Assembly: GCA_036509215.1 (NCBI GenBank)
Contig: DATCGA010000155.1
Location: forward strand, 1-8,283
DNA from: Trebonia sp036509215
Lineage (GTDB): Bacteria; Actinomycetota; Actinomycetes; Streptosporangiales; Streptosporangiaceae
Length of the DNA: 8,283 bases
Direction: 5' to 3'
The notes beneath the pieces are model-generated. The model saw only the letters and a list, made by a program, of their open reading frames with translations, made no database searches and had not been told where the DNA came from. A program made the translations under genes and the position numbers. Of the stretch, positions 1-4,446 are shown in pieces (position 1 is the first letter of the stretch; each line of letters opens with the position of its first letter).

Positions 1-1
1 C

Positions 2-76
2 CCCGAGCGGACCGCGCCCGAGCGGACCGCCCCCGAGCGGACCGCCCCCGAGCGGACCGCCCCCGAGCGGACCGCG
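2..76 (+). repeat. 15-bp tandem repeat encoding (PERTA)x5
   Basis: Five consecutive copies of a 15-bp unit (CCCGAGCGGACCGCS) differ only at the last base (C or G). In the FHA protein frame each copy encodes Pro-Glu-Arg-Thr-Ala. A sixth, degenerate copy (PETWTA) leads into the folded part. The array probably continues to the left of the window. The period is a multiple of three, so copy-number change would keep the frame. It most likely forms a charged, flexible linker. Confidence 0.9.
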
Positions 77-478
77 CCCGAGACGTGGACCGCGGTGGTC
101 ACCGCCGACCGCGCCTACTACGACCACGTGCGCGCGGCGGACGCGGCCGACGCCGCCAGGATCACCTTCCCCGCCTACGTCTCGGAACGCCGATTCAAGC
201 TCGACGGGGACACCGTCCACATCGGCCGCCGGAGCAGGTCCGTGCACATCCGCCCGGACATTGACCTCACCGGCCCGCCCACCGATACCGGCGTGTCCCG
301 GCTGCACGCCCAGCTGACCAGGGCCCCCGATGGCACCTGGTCGATCACCGACCTCGGGTCGGGTAACGGAATTCAGGTCAACGGCAGCGACGCGCCCTCC
401 GGCACCCCCATCCCGCTGCAGCCAGGCGACAGCATTCACCTCGGCGCCTGGACCAGGATCACCCTCAGCCGCGGCTAG
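2..478 (+). CDS. FHA-domain protein, C-terminal part (5' end outside window)
   Basis: This is a phosphothreonine-peptide-binding FHA protein of the type that acts with Ser/Thr kinases. The frame is open from base 2, so the GTG at 95 is internal and should not be used as the start. The 158 visible residues begin with five PERTA repeats, then a linker (WTAVVTADRAYYDHV) typical of actinobacterial FHA proteins whose N-terminus carries a zinc-ribbon region. The FHA fold covers roughly visible residues 64-156. Its hallmarks are HIGRRS (the GR pair), VSRLHA (Ser, Arg and His of the binding loop) and GSGNGIQVNG (the NG turn). The usual GSTNGT is altered to GSGNGI, but the Asn-Gly is kept. The end LGAWTRITLSRG is family-like. 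The gene converges on a membrane protein gene 29 nt away. The domain call is firm, the partner kinase is not visible, and the N-terminal domain is inferred from recalled family members. Confidence 0.9.
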   Translation, partial: PERTAPERTAPERTAPERTAPERTAPETWTAVVTADRAYYDHVRAADAADAARITFPAYVSERRFKLDGDTVHIGRRSRSVHIRPDIDLTGPPTDTGVSRLHAQLTRAPDGTWSITDLGSGNGIQVNGSDAPSGTPIPLQPGDSIHLGAWTRITLSRG

Positions 479-507
479 TCGGCCGGGCAACGGAACACAC
501 CGGCGTC

Positions 508-1968
508 TTAGCGGTACTCGGCCAGCCGCGGGCGGACCCCGGCCAGCAGCAGCAGGGCGAGGATCACGGCGGCCGCCGCCGGAAACCCGATGTCCCAGCC
601 GGCGCCGCCCTGGCCGTCCTGGACGGCGGCGGTGAAGGCGCGGGAGTTGATCGCGATGACCGACGACAGGGCGGCATCGTAGCGATTGAACGCCCCGTCG
701 GACTGGCTGGCGGCGGGGCCGATGTCGAACGCGACCGCGGCCGGCAGATTGCTCTTCGCCAGTGTGCGCAGCACCCGGTCGTCCCGCTCGTAGACCTGGT
801 AGGCGAGCAGCGTCCGGACCGCCGCCGCGCGCTCGCCTGGGAACGTGATGTTGCGGAACTCCGCGCCCAGGTACCCGCCGAACCGCACGTCCGAGCTGTC
901 GCTCTGATAGGTGCGGATGTCGGTCGCCAGCGCGGCGTCGTAGCCGAAGATGCCGACCGGTCCGACGCTGGCGATCTGGTCCGACTTGACTCCGAACGCC
1001 TGCTGGTACTGCGCTGCCCGGCCCGGGTCGACCAGGTACCTGCTCTCGTCCGCGTTGGCGTCGTAGCTGACCGCGCGCGCCTGGGTGAGGGCGATGATCG
1101 AGTCGAACGCGTCCTGCTTGGCCACCCGAAGGTGACCGGCCTCGGCCGACAGTTGCGCGACCGTCACGCCGACGAGGGCGATCGCGACCAGCGTCGCGAC
1201 GGCGAGCGCGGGGTGGACCATGCGTCGGCAGCGCGCCGTCAGGTACAGCTGGAGCGCCACCGCGGCGGCGACCAGCAGCACGCCCAGGGCGATGACCACC
1301 ACGATCCCGGTTTGCGACGTCGTCAGGCCTGCTTGGTAGGTACTGTTCACCTCCGACGCGCTGACGTTGGTGAGCGAGCTGACCGTGGGCAGGATGCCGG
1401 TCTGCATCAGGTCGGTCGCCTGCTGGTAGTAGCCGACCGAGGCGGCGGGCGCCCGGCCCGCCGTGCCGCCGCCCTGCTGGCTGGTCAGCAGGGCGTCGGC
1501 CGCCAGCGTCTCGTACTGGCCGATCCGGTCGAGAACAGACTGCAGATCGCCTTGCGCGGTGGCGTCGCCGGCCTCGGTGACCGTCGCCTGCTGCAGGTCC
1601 CGGCTGGCGGTCGCCCGATCGCGGCCGTAGATCGTCAGGTCACTGGCCCGGTCGGCCGCCAGCGATGCGTTCCCCCCGACCAGCAGGACGTTCGCGACCT
1701 GCGCGTCCATGTCGTTGAGGGAGAAGTACATGCCGGTCGCCGCGTCGACCTCGGGAACCTGCCGGTTCCCGATCGACTGGAACTCGCCGTCCAGCCGCCC
1801 GAGCAAAACGGCGATCACCGCGGCCAGGCAGCACGCCAGCACCAGCGCCGCGGCCGCCCCGGCCCTGATCCTCGCGGGCGTCGACCACCCAACCGCAGGG
1901 CGGCGGCGCCGGCGCCCGCCGACGCCTCGTTCGTCAACAGCGCGCCCACGCACAACGAGCCCAGTCAT
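508..1968 (-). CDS. four-TM membrane protein with two extracytoplasmic sensor-like regions (GlnX-like)
   Basis: The product is 486 residues. An Arg-rich cytoplasmic N-terminus (about 1-33) is followed by TM1 at about 35-57, a helical Gln/Ala/Thr-rich extracytoplasmic region at about 58-218, TM2 at 221-243, and a short basic turn (TARCRRMVHP). TM3 at 253-273, a second extracytoplasmic region at 274-457 and TM4 at 458-477 complete it. No kinase, HAMP or output domain is present. The tandem four-helix-bundle look, with DANADESRYLVD at about residues 303-314, matches what I recall of GlnX proteins. In mycobacteria GlnX relays amino-acid sensing by GlnH to the kinase PknG. Neither glnH nor pknG lies in the window, so the function is inferred. 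The converging FHA gene fits a phospho-signalling neighbourhood. The ATG is supported by a TGAGGT ribosome-binding site. The gene ends 29 nt from the FHA stop, in a gap with only a weak 5-bp GCCGG/CCGGC dyad. Confidence 0.75.
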   Translation of the reverse strand: MTGLVVRGRAVDERGVGGRRRRRPAVGWSTPARIRAGAAAALVLACCLAAVIAVLLGRLDGEFQSIGNRQVPEVDAATGMYFSLNDMDAQVANVLLVGGNASLAADRASDLTIYGRDRATASRDLQQATVTEAGDATAQGDLQSVLDRIGQYETLAADALLTSQQGGGTAGRAPAASVGYYQQATDLMQTGILPTVSSLTNVSASEVNSTYQAGLTTSQTGIVVVIALGVLLVAAAVALQLYLTARCRRMVHPALAVATLVAIALVGVTVAQLSAEAGHLRVAKQDAFDSIIALTQARAVSYDANADESRYLVDPGRAAQYQQAFGVKSDQIASVGPVGIFGYDAALATDIRTYQSDSSDVRFGGYLGAEFRNITFPGERAAAVRTLLAYQVYERDDRVLRTLAKSNLPAAVAFDIGPAASQSDGAFNRYDAALSSVIAINSRAFTAAVQDGQGGAGWDIGFPAAAAVILALLLLAGVRPRLAEYR

Positions 1969-1972
1969 CGAG

Positions 1973-1979
1973 ACCTCAC
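1973..1979 (-). promoter_or_regulatory. ribosome-binding site of the four-TM protein gene
   Basis: On the - strand GTGAGGT ends 4 nt before the ATG at 1968. This supports that ATG over the internal starts. Confidence 0.6.
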
Positions 1980-2019
1980 GGAAGCCGGCGCGGTCAGGGA
2001 TTCCGCGCGGATCGCTTTG

Positions 2020-2025
2020 AAATTA
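2020..2025 (-). promoter_or_regulatory. possible -10 element for the four-TM protein gene
   Basis: TAATTT on the - strand fits TANNNT and lies in a locally A/T-rich patch 52 nt upstream of the ATG. No convincing -35 hexamer is visible, so this is tentative. Confidence 0.2.
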
Positions 2026-2044
2026 CTCCCGCCAAGCCCCTCCG

Positions 2045-2060
2045 AACGGCCCACGCCGTT
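2045..2060 (-). terminator. hairpin downstream of the endonuclease pseudogene
   Basis: A perfect 6-bp stem (AACGGC/GCCGTT) closes a 4-nt loop 36 nt beyond the pseudogene stop. No T-run follows, so it would be a U-less terminator of the kind common in actinobacteria, or simply a dyad. Confidence 0.3.
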
Positions 2061-2096
2061 AGGGCCTCGTTAGCCTTCCGGCCGCGCGCAGAGAAC

Positions 2097-2885
2097 TCAG
2101 TACTTAGGCCCCACGAACTCGTCCAGCCGCTCCACCGCGTCCCGCTTCGCCACCGCGTCCCGCTTCGCCACCGAGATCGTGTTCGGCTTCGAGAACCGCC
2201 ACTCCACCCCCAGCCGGTCCAGCGTCTCCCCGCACAGCCCGACGATGTCCGCCGATTCGTTCACGAACAGATACCGCGGGTACTCGTACCAATGGTCTCC
2301 GTGCCCCAGCGTGTGCCGGACCCGGTTAAGCCCTCGATAGCCGTCCGAGTGCATAAGCCCGCGAGCAAACTCTCCCGGGTAGCGCTCCACGATGACCTGC
2401 TGCCACTCGGCAAGCTCGATCTTGCGCAGGTGTTTCTTGCCCGCCCCGTGCTGGGGAAACAGGCACGGCCAGTGCCGCGAGCAGCTGAGCACTTCGGTGC
2501 ATCCTTGATTCTGCACCGTGAGGATCTTGTTGTCGGGACGTATCGCGCGCATGGACCGCACGCATTCGTCGATGAGCCCTGGCCAGGCGTCCGCACAGAA
2601 GATACGGAGCTTCCAGACATCCTTGGTCCGGTCGCCTGCGCGAGAGATACAGCCATCTCCCAGGTAAAGGCCCAGCAGGTATGCATAGTCCGCACATGGC
2701 TCCGGCAGCGTGACCGAGTCAGCGCAGCGCGGGCAGGATGCCGTAGAACGTCGCGCTTTCTCGGGATGGTCGCGCTACTCGCGGAGCGTTGAGCGGTTGA
2801 TGCCGGTCGACATGCTGATCGAGCGGAGGCTGTGGCCGCTGCCGATGAGCGCCAAAGCGTGATGTCGCACCTCTGGCCGGTACAT
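2097..2885 (-). pseudogene. HTH plus LAGLIDADG endonuclease-like gene, interrupted by an in-frame TAG
   Basis: Reading from the ATG at 2885 to the TGA at 2097-2099 gives 263 codons in one frame, broken only by TAG at codon 37 (2775-2777). Residues 2-36 form a helix-turn-helix that begins YRPEVRHHALALIGSGHSL. The stop falls right after STLRE, where relatives as I recall them have Trp, so a single TGG-to-TAG change would explain it. Next come a possible zinc site (C51, C54, C64) and LAGLIDADG motif 1 at 69-80 (LLGLYLGDGC, Asp77). Motif 2 is near 173-184 (ARGLMHSDG, Asp181), followed by conserved blocks HWPCLFPQHG, WYEYPRYLF and the end RLDEFVGPKY. Both catalytic-type Asp residues remain. A GTG at 2561 could restart translation but would drop the HTH and motif 1. 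Many A/T-ending codons (TAT, GCA, CTT, GAT, TCT) differ from the neighbours and suggest acquisition. Readthrough or a sequencing error is possible. The biological role of this family is unclear to me. Confidence 0.8.
2135..2170 (-). repeat. 18-bp exact tandem duplication inside the pseudogene
   Basis: Two identical 18-bp copies (2135-2152 and 2153-2170) encode AKRDAV-AKRDAV at residues 240-251 of the reconstructed protein. Relatives as I recall them have a single copy before RLDEFVGPKY. The duplication keeps the frame. Confidence 0.85.
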
Positions 2886-2941
2886 ATCCGCAGTATCACG
2901 GTGACGACCGACAAACGATCATTGCGAGACGAGGCCTACGC

Positions 2942-2954
2942 CCCGTTAATCGGG
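2942..2954 (-). terminator. short dyad just after the tRNA 3' end
   Basis: A 4-bp stem (CCCG/CGGG) with a TTAAT-type loop starts 6 nt after the tRNA 3' end, behind a CATTTT tract. It could help form or end the tRNA 3' trailer. The stem is short and the T-run lies before it rather than after it. Confidence 0.2.
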
Positions 2955-2960
2955 AAAATG

Positions 2961-3034
2961 TGCCCCGGGTGGGATTCGAACCCACACCTGTATGGATTTT
3001 GAATCCATCGACTCTGCCGTTGGTCTACCGGGGC
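2961..3034 (-). tRNA. tRNA with anticodon CAA (nominally Leu), short variable loop
   Basis: The - strand folds as a cloverleaf of 74 nt. The acceptor stem GCCCCGG/CCGGGGC is perfect over 7 bp, followed by T8 A9 and a D-arm with stem GAC/GTC and a GG-containing loop. The anticodon stem is ATGGA/TCCAT with loop TTCAAAA, so the anticodon is CAA (+ strand 2999-3001). The variable loop is 6 nt (ACAGGT). The T-arm is GTGGG/CCCAC around TTCGAAT, and the discriminator is A73. CCA is not encoded, since CATTTT follows. CAA decodes UUG, hence Leu. Bacterial tRNA-Leu normally has a long variable arm, which is absent here, so the amino-acid identity is uncertain although all stems are intact. The endonuclease pseudogene lies 75 nt downstream on the same strand. 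Confidence 0.9.
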
Positions 3035-3067
3035 GTCGCGATCGAAGTGCCGACTGCGGCGAGCAAT

Positions 3068-3073
3068 AATTTA
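3068..3073 (-). promoter_or_regulatory. possible -10 element of the tRNA gene
   Basis: TAAATT on the - strand lies in the only A/T-rich patch between the tRNA and pdtaR, 33 nt upstream of the tRNA 5' end. No clear -35 hexamer is visible. Confidence 0.3.
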
Positions 3074-3163
3074 CCCGGTTCTGAGCCCTCGCGGTGCTCG
3101 CGCGGGCGAGGCGCCCGACGTCCCACCGCGATCTGGCCGACAGCCAGTCCGCACGAAGACAAT

Positions 3164-3180
3164 CTACCGGGTCACGGTAG
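3164..3180. promoter_or_regulatory. 6-bp inverted repeat overlapping the pdtaR promoter
   Basis: CTACCG and CGGTAG flank a 5-nt GGTCA spacer as a perfect dyad. Its right arm covers the first half of the proposed pdtaR -10 element, a position suited to an operator. If the transcript starts at the GTG, the dyad is not in the RNA and must act as DNA. No regulator is identified. Confidence 0.4.
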
Positions 3181-3183
3181 GCT
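3178..3183 (+). promoter_or_regulatory. -10 element for a probable leaderless pdtaR transcript
   Basis: TAGGCT matches TANNNT and ends exactly 7 nt before the GTG start. This is the spacing expected if transcription begins at the start codon. No Shine-Dalgarno sequence lies between them (ctctgctgc). The -35 position (about 3155-3160, GAAGAC) is weak. Confidence 0.45.
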
Positions 3184-3190
3184 CTGCTGC

Positions 3191-3838
3191 GTGAGCCAGA
3201 ATGCGTTGCGTGTCGTTATTGCGGAAGATGAGGCGCTGATCCGCCTCGATCTCAAGGAGATGCTCGAGGAGGAAGGCTACTTGGTGGTCGCCGAGGCGGC
3301 CGACGGCGAGACTGCCATCGAGAAGGTGACCAGCCTCCGGCCGGACCTGGCCATCTTCGACGTGAAGATGCCCGTCCTCGACGGGATCTCGGCTGCCGAG
3401 CGGATCGCCGCCGAGCGGATCGCCCCGGTGGTCATCCTGACCGCGTTCTCGCAGCGTGAGCTCGTCGAGCGGGCCAGGGACGCGGGCGCGATGGCGTACC
3501 TGGTGAAGCCGTTCACCAAGGAGGACCTGGTGCCCGCGATCGAGATGGCGGTCAGCCGCTACAGCGAGATCAAGGCGCTGGACTCCGAGGTCGTCACGCT
3601 CAAGGACCGCCTCGAGGTCCGCAAGCTGCTCGACCGGGCCAAGGGGCTGCTCCAGTCCGAGCACGGCCTGACCGAGCCGCAGGCGTTCCGCTGGATCCAG
3701 AAGACGTCGATGGACCGGCGGCTGACCATGCGCAAGGTCGCCGAGGCGGTCATCGAGGGGACGCTCACCACGACCACGGGATCGGACAAGGCCGACAACG
3801 CCAAGACGACCGAGACACCCGAAGAGAAGTCTGAGTAG
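3191..3838 (+). CDS. pdtaR: ANTAR-domain response regulator PdtaR
   Basis: This 215-residue cytoplasmic regulator pairs a receiver domain (about 5-122) with an RNA-binding ANTAR domain (about 131-192). In mycobacteria it receives phosphate from the histidine kinase PdtaS and acts on transcripts by antitermination-type control. Receiver residues are intact: acidic pair E12/D13, phospho-acceptor D57 (IFDVKMP), T84 (VVILTAF) and K106 (YLVKPF). The ANTAR segment has the family core RKLLDRAKGLLQ followed by AFRWIQKTSMDRR. Length and sequence match M. tuberculosis Rv1626 (about 205 aa) closely, apart from a Thr/Lys/Glu-rich tail. The frame stays open upstream to about 2960, but that stretch translates antisense tRNA, so the GTG at 3191 is chosen. 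It is placed 7 nt after a TAGGCT element and lacks an SD, consistent with a leaderless mRNA. No kinase gene is adjacent, as is usual for PdtaR. Confidence 0.95.
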   Translation: MSQNALRVVIAEDEALIRLDLKEMLEEEGYLVVAEAADGETAIEKVTSLRPDLAIFDVKMPVLDGISAAERIAAERIAPVVILTAFSQRELVERARDAGAMAYLVKPFTKEDLVPAIEMAVSRYSEIKALDSEVVTLKDRLEVRKLLDRAKGLLQSEHGLTEPQAFRWIQKTSMDRRLTMRKVAEAVIEGTLTTTTGSDKADNAKTTETPEEKSE

Positions 3839-3880
3839 CAATCCCGCCCCCGCGAAACACCCCGTACCGAAGCCAGTGAG

Positions 3881-3953
3881 GGATCCGGGGACCCGTTGGT
3901 ACCGTGTCCGCCTTCCCCGGGCAGACACGTTCTCTACTTGGGCCCCCGGATCC
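3881..3953 (+). terminator. long imperfect hairpin after pdtaR
   Basis: A 10-bp perfect outer stem (GGATCCGGGG with CCCCGGATCC) continues after a single mismatch into CCC/GGG. An internal loop then leads to an inner 6-bp stem, CGTGTC (3903-3908) with GACACG (3924-3929). It begins 42 nt past the pdtaR stop. No T-run follows, so it is either a U-less terminator or a structured regulatory RNA. Confidence 0.5.
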
Positions 3954-4302
3954 GCCGTCGTTACGTTAGCGATCCCGAGTCCCAACGGCAAAGCGGAGTT
4001 CGTCGGGAGGACCAACGACGGTTCCCCGGCGATTCCGGTGTGTTTACCCAAGTCGGTCCCACTTTGCCGCTCTTCGCCGGGCATGTGCCCGCAAGGGCGG
4101 TCCATAGCGGCTGCGAACAGGGCAATCCCCGCACCGCCTGGCCGGCAGGCTGCGACCGTTAGCAGCCGGTTTGGCAGCGGAGCGTATTCAAGCCGGGATT
4201 GATAACAATCTCGCAGCGTCGGCGTGTCGCGCTTCCCGCGGCGACGAGAAAGCCCCGCGCAGCCGGCCCTCAGGCGAGGGCAGCCCACGGGCAACCCTCT
4301 AA

Positions 4303-4312
4303 AACCGGTTAA
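4303..4312. promoter_or_regulatory. palindromic AACCGGTT motif, repeated near the epimerase start
   Basis: AACCGGTTAA just upstream of the promoter candidate contains an 8-bp palindrome. The related AACCGGCTAA recurs at 4413-4422, exactly 110 bp downstream, and a reverse-strand AACCGG occurs at 4166-4171. CG-centred palindromes of this sort suit LacI-family operators, which often govern sugar genes. No such regulator is visible here. Confidence 0.3.
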
Positions 4313-4313
4313 T

Positions 4314-4341
4314 TTGTCCCACATCAGCCGACTTTTACGTT
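4314..4341 (+). promoter_or_regulatory. candidate promoter of the aldose epimerase gene
   Basis: TTGTCC (4314-4319) and TACGTT (4336-4341) are separated by 16 bp in the most A/T-rich part of the intergenic region. This would give a leader of roughly 100 nt before the ATG. Confidence 0.45.
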
Positions 4342-4386
4342 TCAATCCGCACATTTCTCGGTACCAAACGCGCATGCCGCCGATGC

Positions 4387-4405
4387 CGGGCCCGCCCCGG
4401 GCCCG
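4387..4405 (+). other. GC-rich hairpin in the epimerase leader
   Basis: Two copies of the self-complementary octamer CGGGCCCG flank CCC, giving an 8-bp stem with a 3-nt loop. It ends 27 nt before the ribosome-binding site. It could slow or attenuate expression, or protect the mRNA 5' end. Confidence 0.45.
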
Positions 4406-4432
4406 CGCTGGGAACCGGCTAACGGACCCAAC

Positions 4433-4441
4433 GAAGGGAAG
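4433..4441 (+). promoter_or_regulatory. ribosome-binding site of the epimerase gene
   Basis: The purine tract GAAGGGAAG lies 5 to 8 nt before the ATG at 4447 and supports this start, which also yields a proper signal peptide. Confidence 0.55.
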
Positions 4442-4446
4442 CCGTC

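Larger units (their letters stand above)
3839..4446 (+). other. 608-bp gene-free region with multiple dyads (3' region of pdtaR and leader of the epimerase gene)
   Basis: I see no credible gene here. The frames open in this stretch give Pro/Ser/Arg-rich products with no recognisable domain. Several complementary segments stand out. CCGTCGTT (3955-3962) pairs with AACGACGG (4014-4021), ACTTGGG (3936-3942) with CCCAAGT (4047-4053), and CGGCAAAG (3986-3993) with CTTTGCCG (4062-4069). Local hairpins occur at 4078-4091 (CGGGC/GCCCG), 4197-4210 (GATTG/CAATC) and 4266-4281 (GCCCTC/GAGGGC). Some pairings exclude each other, as alternative RNA folds would. I looked for cobalamin, TPP, SAM, FMN, glycine, c-di-GMP and c-di-AMP riboswitch signatures and found no convincing match. 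The last 150 bp turn A/T-richer and hold a promoter candidate. Confidence 0.5.

Noticed and set aside
1132..2073. Long + strand open frame opposite the four-TM protein gene
   Set aside because: Its product is low-complexity Arg/Gln/Gly-rich and lies antisense to a coherent membrane protein with a good start. It is a GC-bias shadow.
2040..2100. Search for a duplicated tRNA 3' end marking an attachment site beyond the endonuclease gene
   Set aside because: No copy of the T-arm or acceptor sequence is present there, so an integrase-style attR/attL pair is not supported.
2960..3190. Open frame extending pdtaR upstream by 77 codons
   Set aside because: The extension translates the antisense strand of the tRNA and the promoter region. 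Similarity to PdtaR begins right after the GTG at 3191.
3394..3423. 15-bp tandem repeat GCCGAGCGGATCGCC x2 in pdtaR (AERIA-AERIA), similar to the PERTA unit
   Set aside because: The M. tuberculosis PdtaR sequence as I recall it has the same length here, so this is not an insertion. The similarity to the PERTA repeat follows from shared GC-rich codons for Glu-Arg.
4098..4175. AGGGCAATCC and nearby segments resembling part of a c-di-GMP-I riboswitch
   Set aside because: Only a short stretch fits. The tetraloop/receptor arrangement and the second conserved strand do not line up.
3876..4202. Possible small genes of 88 and 108 codons after pdtaR
   Set aside because: They overlap each other in different frames, lack a clear ribosome-binding site, and give Pro/Ser/Arg-rich products with no recognisable domain. 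They fit open frames expected by chance in GC-rich DNA.
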